Assembly (NCBI GenBank): GCA_903895725.1
Contig: CAITUV010000043.1
Coordinates: 385,298-449,297, forward strand
DNA length: 64,000 bases
DNA from: an uncultured Myxococcales bacterium
GTDB taxonomy: Bacteria > Myxococcota_A > UBA9042 > CAIXZC01
Direction of reading: 5' to 3'
Under the pieces are notes generated by a model, which made no database searches, was not told where the DNA came from, and saw nothing but the letters and a program-made list of their open reading frames with translations. A program made the translations under genes and the position numbers. The number at the start of each line of letters is the position of its first letter. The stretch's first letter is position 1. Positions 37,488-46,770 of this stretch are shown in pieces.

Positions 37488-38764
37488 GCGATTGCCGCCA
37501 GCTCCTCCTTCATCGCACGAGCCAGGCCCAGGACCTGGTCCCGCGTGTGTGCCGTCGAAACGAACCCGACTTCCAGTGCTGACGGCGGGAAGTAGTAGCC
37601 GCGCTCCAGCAGCTTCCAGAAGATGGAGTTGAACCGCTTCACGTGCGTGCGGTCGATGGTGGCCGTGTCCCTCGGGAAGGCCCCTTCAGCGAAGTAGGGC
37701 CACAGCACCGAGCCGACGTTGAGCCCCTTGACCCAGGCGGGAGCTCCGTTGGAAAGCTCGGCAACGAAAGCCTCACCGTGTGCGGCGAGGGCCTCGTAGG
37801 GCGACTCGTCACGCAGGATACGCAGGGTAGCCGCTCCGGCCGCCAGCGAAACCGGGTTGCCGGAGAGGGTTCCCGCCTGGTACACCGAGCCGACCGGTGC
37901 CAGCACATCCATGATGTCGCCCGGGCCGACGATGGCTCCGACCGGCATACCGCCGCCGATGATCTTCCCCAGTGTCACCAGGTCGGGGCGGATGCCGACC
38001 ATCTGGCCGTAGCCGCCGAAGCGGAGGCGGAAGCCGGAGATGACCTCGTCGAAGATGAGCAGCGCTCCGTTGGCCCGAGTGATTTCCCGGAGGAACTCGA
38101 GGAACTCGGTCCGCTGGAGAAGCAGACCGTTGTTGGCCGGCATGGGCTCGATGATCACGGCAGCGATCTCTTTGCCGTACCGGTCGAACAGCGCCTCGAC
38201 TGCGGGCCGGTCGTCCAGCGGAGCCACGAGCGTCGTCTCCGCGATGCCCGAGGGGACGCCGCCGGAATCGGCAATGGCGAGCGTGGCGAGCCCGGAGCCA
38301 GCCTTGACGAGGAGGCCGTCGAAGTGACCGTGGTAGCCCCCGTCGAACTTGATGATCCGCTCACGGCCGGTCTTGCCGCGGGCGATGCGCAGCGCGGTCA
38401 TTACGGCCTCCGTCCCGGAGTTCACGGCGCGGACGCGCTCGTACTCGGGGAAAGCCTGCAGCACCAGGTTTGCGAGGGTGATCTCCCCCTCGTGAACCGC
38501 ACCGTAGGAAAGGCCGCGACCCGCTGCATCGCGGACGGCAGCAACGACTTCGGAGCGGGCGTGGCCAAGAATGAGGGGGCCCCACGACATGCAGAAGTCC
38601 ACGTAGCGGTTGCCGTCCGCATCGGTGAAGGTGGCGCCCTCTGCGCTGGCGACATAGACGGGAGTGCCTCCGACGGCCTTGAATGCTCGGGCCGGGCTGT
38701 TGACCCCACCGGGAATCTTCGTGCGGGCCTGCTCGAAAAGCTCCTTGGACCTGGTATTCTTCAT
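37484..38764 (-). CDS. hemL: Glutamate-1-semialdehyde 2,1-aminomutase
   Basis: This PLP enzyme makes 5-aminolevulinate, the second step of the C5 pathway. The 426-residue product starts SKELFEQARTKIPGGVNSPAR and has the PLP Lys267 in LVTLGKIIGGG and FDEVISGFR. ATG 38764 is chosen for GGAGG seven bases upstream and for its four-base overlap with hemD. It is followed by the histidine kinase with an ATGA overlap. Confidence 0.97.
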   Translation of the reverse strand: MKNTRSKELFEQARTKIPGGVNSPARAFKAVGGTPVYVASAEGATFTDADGNRYVDFCMSWGPLILGHARSEVVAAVRDAAGRGLSYGAVHEGEITLANLVLQAFPEYERVRAVNSGTEAVMTALRIARGKTGRERIIKFDGGYHGHFDGLLVKAGSGLATLAIADSGGVPSGIAETTLVAPLDDRPAVEALFDRYGKEIAAVIIEPMPANNGLLLQRTEFLEFLREITRANGALLIFDEVISGFRLRFGGYGQMVGIRPDLVTLGKIIGGGMPVGAIVGPGDIMDVLAPVGSVYQAGTLSGNPVSLAAGAATLRILRDESPYEALAAHGEAFVAELSNGAPAWVKGLNVGSVLWPYFAEGAFPRDTATIDRTHVKRFNSIFWKLLERGYYFPPSALEVGFVSTAHTRDQVLGLARAMKEELAAIA

Positions 38765-39522
38765 GCTCCAACCTCCGTGAGTATGCTGAAAACACATTGG
38801 GCAACGGATTCAGGCTCCTGGTTGACGGTGACCCGCACGAGGCGGCATCCGATCTCCCGAAGCCGGGCGGCAGTGGTCTTCCCGAAGGCCACTGCCCATG
38901 CGCAATCCAGAAAGGACGGATTGAGGCCAAAGAAGCGGTCGGCGATGGACGGGCTGGCCAGCACGACCAGTAGCGTACGAGAGGGGAAACCTTCGGGCAC
39001 CGGCGGCAGCGCCAGCGGCTCGAGCTTCGGCTCCTCGTTCCGGTAGACGACGGCCTCGATGACCTCCATCCCCGTCGCTCGAAGCCTGTCCTGGAGCACT
39101 CCCACCGAGAGGTCTCCTCGAAACAGAAGGACCCGATCCTGCGGGTGCAGCGTGGGGATGAGCTCGTCGGCAAGGCCGTCTGCTGACCGTGACTCCGAGA
39201 CGACGTCCGGGCCGCGGCCAAAGCGCTCAAGCACGGCCCTTGCCGTTGCCGCCCCGACCGCTGCGAGTCGGCACTTCGAGAGTGATGCCACCACCTCGGG
39301 GGTCAGGCTCCGCACGGAGCGGCGGCTGGTGAAGGCCACCAGCTGAACGTCTTGGATCATCACACCGACCGGGAGCATGGAGGGCTCCCACGGCAGGGTC
39401 TTGGTCGTGAGGCACGGGTATTCGACTACGGTCAGGCCGACTTCGGAGAGTCGACGGGACAACGGTGCGTTGTCTTCGGGCTCTCTCGTCAGGACCACAA
39501 GGGCCATTCCGGTCGGCACCAT
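38761..39522 (-). CDS. hemD: Uroporphyrinogen-III synthase
   Basis: The 253-residue product has the weakly conserved HemD pattern: VLTREPEDNAPLSRRL at the start, VAFTSRRSVRSL, LAAVGAATARAVLERFG, and VVLASPSIADRFF near the end. It closes and inverts ring D of hydroxymethylbilane. The identification rests on these motifs and on its place between hemC and hemL. The ATG shares one base with the hemC stop (TGATG); an in-frame ATG at 39507 has no ribosome site. Confidence 0.9.
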   Translation of the reverse strand: MVPTGMALVVLTREPEDNAPLSRRLSEVGLTVVEYPCLTTKTLPWEPSMLPVGVMIQDVQLVAFTSRRSVRSLTPEVVASLSKCRLAAVGAATARAVLERFGRGPDVVSESRSADGLADELIPTLHPQDRVLLFRGDLSVGVLQDRLRATGMEVIEAVVYRNEEPKLEPLALPPVPEGFPSRTLLVVLASPSIADRFFGLNPSFLDCAWAVAFGKTTAARLREIGCRLVRVTVNQEPESVAQCVFSILTEVGA

Positions 39523-40487
39523 CAAAGCAGCGTCCCCTCAGAAGTCAGCCGTGCGGGGCGGCGAAGCGCCTCGGGCTGGGCCACGCGCAAGGGGATGAAG
39601 GACTCGATGTCCCTTGGAGAGAGAGCCGCACATTGCTCCCGAGGTCCTTCGAAGGTCATCTGACCCCAGCCAGCCTCGCCGCGGTCGATTCCGATACGAA
39701 CCCGCCATCCGCCTTCCACCGGAGCGGCGAGGGCACCAAAGGCGGTGTGGCAGCCTCCCTCGAAGCGCACCAGGAGATCCCGTTCCAGCTTCACTGCCGC
39801 GTGGGTTGCGGCATGGTCGATAGCCCGCACGGCGGCGGTTGCCTCGGCGTCGTCGGAGCGGACCTCCACGGCAACGGCCCCCTGGCCCGGGGCGGGCAGC
39901 CAGACTTCGGCGTTCATCTCGAACACGGACAGGCCCCTGAGGTCCAGGCCGAGCCGCTCGACGCCGGCACGGGCAAGGAGGACTGCGCCGTACTCCGCGG
40001 TGGCGCACTTGCGCAGACGGGTGGGCACGTTTCCGCGAATCAGCGCAGGACGCGCCTGCGACCCGTAGAGGCGGACCAGTGCCTGCCGCCTCAGGGAGCC
40101 CGCCCCGACGATGCAGCCTTCTCGCACCGGGAACAGTGCGTTGGCATCGAGCCAGTCGGGGTGGACGATGAGCAGGTCGCTCACCGGAGCTCGTTCGAGG
40201 CAAGCTGCAACGAGCAGACCGGGGGGCTGGCTGGTCGGGAGGTCCTTGAGGGAGTGGACGGCAAGGTCCACCTCTCCGGAGAGCAGACGCTCTTCGATCT
40301 CCTTGGTGAAGAAGCCGGTCTGGGCACCCCCTTGCAGGGGGATGTCCCGGAACCGGTCCCCACTGGTGACGATTTCGTGGATTCGGGCAGGGACCGCAAG
40401 CCTCCCCAGCACCGTGTTGGACTGCCAGAGAGCAAGGGCGCTGCCCCTGGTTCCGATTCGAAAGATTCTCGGCTCGTTCATGTTCAC
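39522..40487 (-). CDS. hemC: Hydroxymethylbilane synthase (porphobilinogen deaminase)
   Basis: The enzyme joins four porphobilinogen units. The 321-residue product shows RIGTRGSALALWQ, the catalytic-Asp motif HSLKDLPT, SLRRQA, and the dipyrromethane cofactor Cys246 in FEGGCHTAFG. A GTG start at 40487 overlaps the hemA stop (GTGA) and has GGAG six bases upstream; ATG 40481 is the alternative. Confidence 0.97.
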   Translation of the reverse strand: MNMNEPRIFRIGTRGSALALWQSNTVLGRLAVPARIHEIVTSGDRFRDIPLQGGAQTGFFTKEIEERLLSGEVDLAVHSLKDLPTSQPPGLLVAACLERAPVSDLLIVHPDWLDANALFPVREGCIVGAGSLRRQALVRLYGSQARPALIRGNVPTRLRKCATAEYGAVLLARAGVERLGLDLRGLSVFEMNAEVWLPAPGQGAVAVEVRSDDAEATAAVRAIDHAATHAAVKLERDLLVRFEGGCHTAFGALAAPVEGGWRVRIGIDRGEAGWGQMTFEGPREQCAALSPRDIESFIPLRVAQPEALRRPARLTSEGTLL

Positions 40488-41743
40488 TCGTTGCTCCAGA
40501 AGTCGACGAGAGCGGAATGGAGCGAGTCGAAAACCTCGTTGGAGTACTCGACGACCAGCTCTCGCATGGCCTGGACGACCTTGGTCCTCTGCGATTCGTC
40601 GAGAAGGTCGGAGAGCCTTTCGTCCACGACCCTTCCAATCGTCTCCCGGGTGATCTCGATTCGCTTCTCCTGGACCCGTTTGAGAAGAGAAACCATATGA
40701 CGCTCGAGGCAGAAACGCCGGAAGCGCTCGACCTGCTGAACGACTTCGGTCTCGAGCCCCTGGTCGGCATCGAGTGGCCCCGACGTGGCCAGAGTGGCCA
40801 GGTCGTCCACGCAGCGATACTGGATGCCGGGAAGCTCCACCACGGACTGGGCAACCTGTCGCGGGATGCCCACGTCGAGGATCAGCAGCGGCCTTCCTTC
40901 CGTGGCTTGCTGAACCATGTCGACACCGATGACAGGGGATGACGAGCCCGTGGCGAGTACTACCGCATCGGCCTGCGCAGCGACCGCGGGAAAGTCAGAC
41001 AGAGGCTTCCACGTGGCCGCGTGTCTGTCCCCCACCGTTCGGTTCATGCGAACCACGGCAAGGTCTGCGTTGGTCTCGACGAAGTCGGCGATCTTCCGGC
41101 CGATTTCCCCCATCCCCACCACGAGAACCTGTTTCTTTCCGGGGGAGGGGGAGAAGTGCTTCTGGAGGTACTGTCCGACGAGGACGTGAATCCCTCGGGT
41201 TCGAGTGGAACGGAAGCCGAGTCGAAATGCCGTCTTGGCGATGCCGCCTGCGAAGCGGCCGATGCCATTGAGGATGCGCGAGGAGGTTCGCTCCGCCATG
41301 GCCGACTGGAGGCAATGCTGGAACTGGCCGGCAATCTCGGCCTCTCCGCTGGCCAGCGACTCCATGCCGGCCACCATGCGGAAGAGATGGAGTGCCGCTT
41401 CCCGTCCGGCGAACACGTTGATGCGCATCGGGGAATCGCCGTCGGCTCCCATCTCGGCCCATCGGGAGAGCATCTGGGCGCGCAGGAGCTCCCCAATCCA
41501 GGCAGGCTCCTCGGTGGCCACGATCCACTCGTTGCGGTTGCAGGTTTCGAGGGCCATGAAGCCTGCCGTGGGGTCCATCCTGCGGATGGCGTCGCTCAGC
41601 TCGACGCGCTGCTCCGGCGTGGTAACGAGCGCCCCCCGAAGGCTCGACGGAGCCGTGCGGAAATCGCATCCGACGACGACCAGGGGAATCTCGACCGGAG
41701 TCCGGCCGCTTCCTTCAATCGCTCCGTTTGCCGTTGCTGCCAT
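40484..41743 (-). CDS. hemA: Glutamyl-tRNA reductase
   Basis: The first committed step of the C5 pathway reduces glutamyl-tRNA to glutamate-1-semialdehyde with NADPH. The 419-residue product has the catalytic Cys68 in ALETCNRNE, AGMESLASGEAEIAGQ, and the nucleotide-binding VLVVGMGEIGRKIAD. The C-terminal dimerisation helices are complete. ATG 41743 has GGAGG three bases upstream and lies within the end of hemG (29-base overlap). Confidence 0.96.
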   Translation of the reverse strand: MAATANGAIEGSGRTPVEIPLVVVGCDFRTAPSSLRGALVTTPEQRVELSDAIRRMDPTAGFMALETCNRNEWIVATEEPAWIGELLRAQMLSRWAEMGADGDSPMRINVFAGREAALHLFRMVAGMESLASGEAEIAGQFQHCLQSAMAERTSSRILNGIGRFAGGIAKTAFRLGFRSTRTRGIHVLVGQYLQKHFSPSPGKKQVLVVGMGEIGRKIADFVETNADLAVVRMNRTVGDRHAATWKPLSDFPAVAAQADAVVLATGSSSPVIGVDMVQQATEGRPLLILDVGIPRQVAQSVVELPGIQYRCVDDLATLATSGPLDADQGLETEVVQQVERFRRFCLERHMVSLLKRVQEKRIEITRETIGRVVDERLSDLLDESQRTKVVQAMRELVVEYSNEVFDSLHSALVDFWSNE

Positions 41744-43106
41744 GTTCCTCCAGGAATCTCGACGTGCCCCCAGCCGCGTCGAATCCGCTCTCCACCGCCT
41801 GCTCAATCCCGACCCCGGAAAGGTAGTTCCCCGCAAGGAACAGGCCTGGGACCCGCTCGAGCGCACGTCGGGCGTCGGCCATGCGCTCGGGATGGTCGGG
41901 CACGAGCTGGGGAATCGCGTGGGTATATCTCAAGATCTTGACCATGTCGGGGACGCCCGGATCCTCTCCAAGGACGCGGCGGTGGTCCTCCCGAACCAGA
42001 GCGAGGAGACGGTCGTCAGGAAGCTGCGCCACCTCGGGTGACAAGGCCCCGCCGTAGTAGGAAGCCATGAGCTGCTGGCCTTCAGGGGCGCGGTCTCCGA
42101 ACAGCTGCGAGGGGAAGAGCGTGCCCAGGACGTTGAGCCCCTGGTCCCGTGGTACGAGGAAGCCGAAGCCGGACGGCATCGTGACGCGCCCGGTCGAAAC
42201 GCTCCAGTGCACCAGGGCAACGGGGACCATGGGGACGCTGGAGATGGCCTGGGCAGCCGCGGGTGAAACGTCCGCAAGCAGCGCAGCGGCTTTCTGTGGC
42301 GGAACCGCCAGGACCAGCGAGCGGGCCTGGATCGTCTCGCCCTGGGCCGCAACCTGGAATCCGCCCGGAATCACGCGAATCGAGGTCGCTGCGCACGATG
42401 TTCGAAGGTGCTGGCCCAGCCGCGAGGACAGGTGTCCGGTGAGGGTGCCGAGGCCCCCCTTGAGGCTGAAGAGCCCCTTGCGCAGCGGCTTTCCTTCGGC
42501 CTTGTACCGGCGTCGCTTAGCCTTCATGTAGCGCATGGCCCCGCGGATCATGGAGCCCGATTCCTTCTCGAAGCCCCAGAACTTGGGAAACGCGGCCCGA
42601 GCCCCAAGGGTCCGGATGTCGCCCGCGTAGATCCCGGAGATGAACGGGGACATGATGTAGCTGGCGGCCTCGACTCCGAAGCGTCGCACGAAGAAGTCCC
42701 AGGCGGTATCGTCTTCGCGCGCTCCGCCCCGTACGAACGGCTCCATGGCCAGGCGCATCTTGGCACCGAAGCTGAGCAGAGGCGAGGTGAGGAAGCGGCC
42801 AGCGGACATGGGGAGAGCCATGAGGCGGCCGTTCCGGTAGATGTAGCGGTTCTCCGCAGCGGGAGATGCCGCAACCGCCTCGCCTTCGAGCCCCGCTGCA
42901 TCCAGGAGCTTCCAGAGGTTCTCTGCGGACCCCATGAACGAGTGGGGCCCGCTTTCGAGCCGGTAGTCCTGGTGCGACAGGGTGTACACGTTTCCGCCGG
43001 AGCGCTCCTGCTGCTCGATGACCAGGACTTTGCGCCCGCCCCGAGTGAGCTCGAAGGCCGTAGTCAAGCCGGCAATTCCGGCACCGACGACGAGGGTATC
43101 GATCAT
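41715..43106 (-). CDS. hemG: Protoporphyrinogen oxidase, FAD type (HemY-like)
   Basis: The 463-residue product has the N-terminal FAD-binding motif VVGAGIAGLTTAFEL with EQQERSGGN, and the family end pattern GLFLAGNYLSGVGIEQAVESG. It oxidises protoporphyrinogen IX to protoporphyrin IX. The FAD-type enzyme normally uses oxygen. ATG 43106 overlaps the hemH stop (ATGA). The symbol hemY is also used for this family. Confidence 0.93.
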   Translation of the reverse strand: MIDTLVVGAGIAGLTTAFELTRGGRKVLVIEQQERSGGNVYTLSHQDYRLESGPHSFMGSAENLWKLLDAAGLEGEAVAASPAAENRYIYRNGRLMALPMSAGRFLTSPLLSFGAKMRLAMEPFVRGGAREDDTAWDFFVRRFGVEAASYIMSPFISGIYAGDIRTLGARAAFPKFWGFEKESGSMIRGAMRYMKAKRRRYKAEGKPLRKGLFSLKGGLGTLTGHLSSRLGQHLRTSCAATSIRVIPGGFQVAAQGETIQARSLVLAVPPQKAAALLADVSPAAAQAISSVPMVPVALVHWSVSTGRVTMPSGFGFLVPRDQGLNVLGTLFPSQLFGDRAPEGQQLMASYYGGALSPEVAQLPDDRLLALVREDHRRVLGEDPGVPDMVKILRYTHAIPQLVPDHPERMADARRALERVPGLFLAGNYLSGVGIEQAVESGFDAAGGTSRFLEEHGSNGKRSD

Positions 43107-44086
43107 CTCCACCCCCCAAACGACTTTTCTGCGGCGTCATGGGCCAGGGCAGCCAGCGCATCGGCATACTCGGGGCTGTCGCTCAACGTCCCCGATCGGG
43201 CGACCTCGACGAACCCTTCGTCGCACAGCTGCTCGTGCAGCTCGATGTCGAGGTCGAACTTCGTCTCGAGGTTCTCGGAGACGAAGGATACCGGTGCGAC
43301 CACCAGCCTGCGAACGCCCGAGGCATGGAGGTCGGAAACCTCGTCCTCGACGGCAGGACCGTGCCACCGGCCGAATTTCACCCGGCTCTGGAACGCGAGC
43401 GACGAAGGAAGGTTGACGCCGCGTTCGTACAGCTCCCTGGCGACCGCTTCGATGGTCGACTTGACCTGAGAGATATAGGGGTCGCCGCCCTCGGTCAGCG
43501 ACTCCGGAACTGAATGGGCGGTGTAGAGGACGTGAGTGCGCTCGAGGCTTTTGAAGGTGGAGATGGCCCGCTGTATCTGACTGGCCAGTCCCGCCACGAA
43601 GCCTGGATGAGAGAAATGGTCGCTGACGCCGGTCAGCTCGAGCCGGCCCGCCGCAGCCCGGGCGAAGTCGGCCAGCGACGATGCGGAAGTGGACGTGGAG
43701 AACTGGGGATAGAGCGGAATGGCAACGACCCGGGCCACCCCCGCCTTGCAGAGCGCATCGACCGCCTCATCCGCCGTCGGCCTGGAGTAGCGCATGGCGA
43801 TCTCGACGGGGGCCCCCAGGCGAGCGACCACGAGGTCGCGCAGGCGAAGGGTCTCGGCAAGCAGGGGGGACGCTCCGCCGATCTGCTCGTATCGGTGGGC
43901 GACCCGTTCAGCCCTGCGCTTCGAAACGAATGCCGCCAGGGGACGCCGGAACAGCCTGCCCCCCGGCAGCCGGATGAGCATCGGATCCTCGAACAACCTG
44001 CGAAGATAGTCCCGAATCTCACCCAGGCTGGCAGGGCCCCCCATGGCAAGCAGTGCCACCCCCGTTACCCCGTTCCCCTCTGCCAT
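43103..44086 (-). CDS. hemH: Ferrochelatase
   Basis: The enzyme inserts ferrous iron into protoporphyrin IX. The 327-residue product begins VALLAMGGPASLGEIRDYL and has the catalytic-His region LYTAHSVPESLTEGGDPY and, toward the end, VVAPVSFVSENLET. GAGGTGGTGC precedes the ATG, eight bases after the hemN stop. Confidence 0.96.
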   Translation of the reverse strand: MAEGNGVTGVALLAMGGPASLGEIRDYLRRLFEDPMLIRLPGGRLFRRPLAAFVSKRRAERVAHRYEQIGGASPLLAETLRLRDLVVARLGAPVEIAMRYSRPTADEAVDALCKAGVARVVAIPLYPQFSTSTSASSLADFARAAAGRLELTGVSDHFSHPGFVAGLASQIQRAISTFKSLERTHVLYTAHSVPESLTEGGDPYISQVKSTIEAVARELYERGVNLPSSLAFQSRVKFGRWHGPAVEDEVSDLHASGVRRLVVAPVSFVSENLETKFDLDIELHEQLCDEGFVEVARSGTLSDSPEYADALAALAHDAAEKSFGGWR

Positions 44087-44094
44087 GCACCACC

Positions 44095-45486
44095 TCAGAT
44101 GACCTTGGAGTAGCGGGGCTCACCTTCGCCGCCGCGCATGTACTGGTCGAACACCATCGCGACGTTGCGGACGAAGAAGCGCCCCAGGTCGGTAACCGAC
44201 AACGAATCCTCGCGCAATTCGACGAGCCCGTCTTCAATAAACGACTGCAGCGCGCTCAGCTCTCTCGCAAAATGAGATCGAAACACGATCCCGAAGCGGC
44301 GCTCGACGTCCCGCAGGTCCAAGTGGAAGTTACAGAAGAGATCGAGGATCACCTCGCGGCGGAGCCTGTCCTCCTCGGACAGCAGGAACCCGCGAGTCCA
44401 CCGCATTCCCGTCCCCTGCACATAGCGGTCGATGTCCTTCTCGTTCTGCGCATAGGTGCCCCCCACGCTGCTGATCCCCGATGCTCCGAGTGCCACGAGA
44501 TCCAGGCCGCGGCGAGTCGTGTACCCCATGAAGTTACGGCTGAGGGTCCGGGTTCGAAGTGCCTGGATCAATTCGTCATCTTCACGGGCAAAATGGTCCA
44601 TGCCGACGTGCAGATAGCCGGCAGCGACCAGGCGCTCATACGCCTGTCCGAAGATCTCCATCCGCTCCGCCGGACCGGGCATGGGGAAAGGCTCCAGCTC
44701 CTTCTGATGGGGGCTGACCCAGGGCACGTGGGCATACCCGAACAGCGCAATGCGGCTCGGTGCCAATGCAATGATCTGCTCCACCGTCCGACCGAAGGAC
44801 TCCGGCGTCTGCCTCGGAAGGCCGTAGATCAGGTCGAGGTTGACCGCCTTCATCCCCCGAGAGCCGAGGTGGCTCATCAGCGACGCGATGCGCTCGACCG
44901 GCAGAATCCGCCTCACCGCCTCCTGCACCGAGACGTCGAGATCCTGGACGCCGAAGCTGATTCGGTTGAAGCCGAGGTCCAGGAGCAGATCGATGTAGTC
45001 GGCATCCGCGGTTCTCGGGTCGAGCTCGATGGCCCGCTCACCCCGGGAGGTGAAGGAGAGACGGTCGCGCAGCGAGCGCAGGAGCCCTGTCATCTGGCTC
45101 AAAGTGAGATAGGAGGGCGTTCCGCCGCCCAGCGAGAGCTGCTCCACGGGCCGCGAGGAATCCACCAGTTCGAGCGACGCATCGAGGTGCTGGAGGACCG
45201 CAGCAATGTACCCGTCCACGAGCGAATCGGAGCAGCCGACCCGCGTGTGGCAGCCGCAATAGAGGCACCGCACTCGGCAGAAGGGAATGTGGATGTACAG
45301 GGAAAGCTCGCGGGGGCTGGAGGTGTTGCTCGCCTTCCAGCGCCTTGCAGCCTCGGCCTCATCGAGCGAGGGGACGAACTGCGGCGCAGTCGGGTAGCTG
45401 GTGTACCGAGGGGCGTTGGCCTGGTATCGAGCCAGGAGCTCAGCAGGTACCTGTCTCGGGCTCAACGGGATAAGGGGTTCGCTCAT
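44095..45486 (-). CDS. hemN: Oxygen-independent coproporphyrinogen-III oxidase (radical SAM)
   Basis: The 463-residue product carries the radical-SAM cluster motif CRVRCLYCGCH (Cys70, Cys74, Cys77, plus Cys79 as in true HemN) and SLGGGTPSYL, as well as NRISFGVQDLD and VNLDLIYGLPRQT. The length and the fourth Cys separate it from HemW. It decarboxylates coproporphyrinogen III without oxygen. The ATG overlaps the hemE stop (ATGA). Confidence 0.96.
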   Translation of the reverse strand: MSEPLIPLSPRQVPAELLARYQANAPRYTSYPTAPQFVPSLDEAEAARRWKASNTSSPRELSLYIHIPFCRVRCLYCGCHTRVGCSDSLVDGYIAAVLQHLDASLELVDSSRPVEQLSLGGGTPSYLTLSQMTGLLRSLRDRLSFTSRGERAIELDPRTADADYIDLLLDLGFNRISFGVQDLDVSVQEAVRRILPVERIASLMSHLGSRGMKAVNLDLIYGLPRQTPESFGRTVEQIIALAPSRIALFGYAHVPWVSPHQKELEPFPMPGPAERMEIFGQAYERLVAAGYLHVGMDHFAREDDELIQALRTRTLSRNFMGYTTRRGLDLVALGASGISSVGGTYAQNEKDIDRYVQGTGMRWTRGFLLSEEDRLRREVILDLFCNFHLDLRDVERRFGIVFRSHFARELSALQSFIEDGLVELREDSLSVTDLGRFFVRNVAMVFDQYMRGGEGEPRYSKVI

Positions 45487-46535
45487 GGGGCCTCCTTGGC
45501 GCCCGGCCAGGTCGTCACCGCATCCACGAACGCCTCGATGCCGGCCAGGGGCGTGTCGGGCATCAAGCCATGGCCCAGATTGGCGATGTGGCCGCGACCT
45601 CCGGTCGAATCGAGAAGGCGTTTCACCTTGTCCCGAATCAGGGCCGGACTGCCGAAGAGGAGGGCCGGGTCCAAGTTCCCCTGGACGGGTAGCAAGCGTC
45701 CTCCCATTGCCGCCGCAATGCGGCTGCGGGCATCGGCCAGCTCGATTCGCCAGTCGATGCCGAGGACGTCGGCTCCCGTGGCTGCTGCGGGGGCGATATG
45801 GGGGGCGATCCCGTTGACGTAATAGATTGAAAAAGCACCAGCGCCCGCCAGGCTCTCCACGACCCGTGCCACGTACGGCGCGGCGAACTCCTTGAACTCC
45901 GCAGCGGCCAGATCGCCCGCCCACGTGTCGAAGAGCTGGAATGCGGTCACCCCCGCCTCGACCTGCATGCGCAGGTAGTCGGCGACGACCCGGGCAATCC
46001 GGTCCAGTAGCTGGTGGAAGCCCTCCGGGTCGGAGTGCATGAAGGCCCGAGTCTTCGTGAACCCCTTGGCTCCCGTGCCGTCGACCATGTAGCACGCCAG
46101 CGTGTACGGAGCTCCGGAAAAGCCGAGCACCGCGTGCGTGTCTCCGACGTCCCTGCGAATGACGCCGAGGGCGTCCGCAACGTACTTCAGCGAGCTGCCG
46201 ACGTCGGGGAACGTGAGCCGGCCGATATCCGAGCGCGAACGAACGGTCCATGCAAAGGAGGGGGCCGGGAGGAACTCGATCTCCATCCCCATGGCGGCAG
46301 GAACCACCAGGATGTCTGAAAACAGAATCGCTGCATCCAGGGGAAACCGCCGCAGGGGCTGGAGGGTCACCTCCGCCGCAAGCTCCGGCGTCCTGCACAT
46401 GTCCCAGAAGGAGTGCAGCTCTTTGAGAGCACGGTACTCGGGCAGCGTTCGGCCGGCCTGGCGCATCATCCAGACTGGGGGCCTGTCGACAAACTCGGCG
46501 CGGCAGGCTGCTCGGAAGCGATCGAGACCGTTCAT
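45483..46535 (-). CDS. hemE: Uroporphyrinogen decarboxylase
   Basis: The enzyme converts uroporphyrinogen III to coproporphyrinogen III. The 350-residue product has the conserved PPVWMMRQAGRTLPEYR near residue 18, AILFSDILVVPAAMG, and the late QGNLDPALLF. ATG 46535 gives the normal family length and has GAGGGAACGGG upstream. It is the first gene of the haem operon, opposite the cytochrome operon. Confidence 0.97.
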   Translation of the reverse strand: MNGLDRFRAACRAEFVDRPPVWMMRQAGRTLPEYRALKELHSFWDMCRTPELAAEVTLQPLRRFPLDAAILFSDILVVPAAMGMEIEFLPAPSFAWTVRSRSDIGRLTFPDVGSSLKYVADALGVIRRDVGDTHAVLGFSGAPYTLACYMVDGTGAKGFTKTRAFMHSDPEGFHQLLDRIARVVADYLRMQVEAGVTAFQLFDTWAGDLAAAEFKEFAAPYVARVVESLAGAGAFSIYYVNGIAPHIAPAAATGADVLGIDWRIELADARSRIAAAMGGRLLPVQGNLDPALLFGSPALIRDKVKRLLDSTGGRGHIANLGHGLMPDTPLAGIEAFVDAVTTWPGAKEAP

Positions 46536-46614
46536 TTCCCGTTCCCTCGGCAATGCGGCGGAGCGTGGCACACCAGCGGGGCTGATTCCACATCCACCGA
46601 GACCTGCGCTCACA

Positions 46615-46641
46615 ATTAACAACACGCGACCCGAAGGTCAA
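46615..46641 (-). promoter_or_regulatory. Candidate promoter of the haem operon
   Basis: On the minus strand TTGACC (46641-46636) is 15 bases from GTTAAT (46620-46615), about 80 bases before hemE. The -35 overlaps an inverted repeat GACC-N4-GGTC. Confidence 0.45.
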
Positions 46642-46723
46642 GGAGGGACGCTTCCGCACCGCTGGATACGGCACTATTTCCGCAGCCTTGCTGGTCATTG
46701 GCGTCCAGGCGTTGACCTCGGTC
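46628..46723. promoter_or_regulatory. Paired GACC/GGTC inverted repeats at divergent promoters
   Basis: One copy (46628-46639, four-base spacer) overlaps the -35 of the haem operon. A second (46714-46723, two-base spacer) overlaps the -35 of the cytochrome operon. Each is followed, in its own reading direction, by GCG or CGCG, giving two similar 16-17-base words. A shared regulator is possible. Confidence 0.45.
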
Positions 46724-46740
46724 CGCGACTGCTCTATCGT
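46712..46740 (+). promoter_or_regulatory. Promoter of the multi-haem cytochrome operon
   Basis: TTGACC (46712-46717) and TATCGT (46735-46740) are 17 bases apart; matches are five and four of six. The ATG at 46771 is 30 bases downstream of the -10. Confidence 0.55.
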
Positions 46741-46770
46741 GCTGGGACGGGTGATTCTGCGGAGGTCGGT

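Noticed and set aside
46102..46770. N-terminal extension of the 19-haem protein frame
   Set aside because: It lies opposite hemE, has no ribosome site, and would place the signal peptide more than 200 residues inside the protein.
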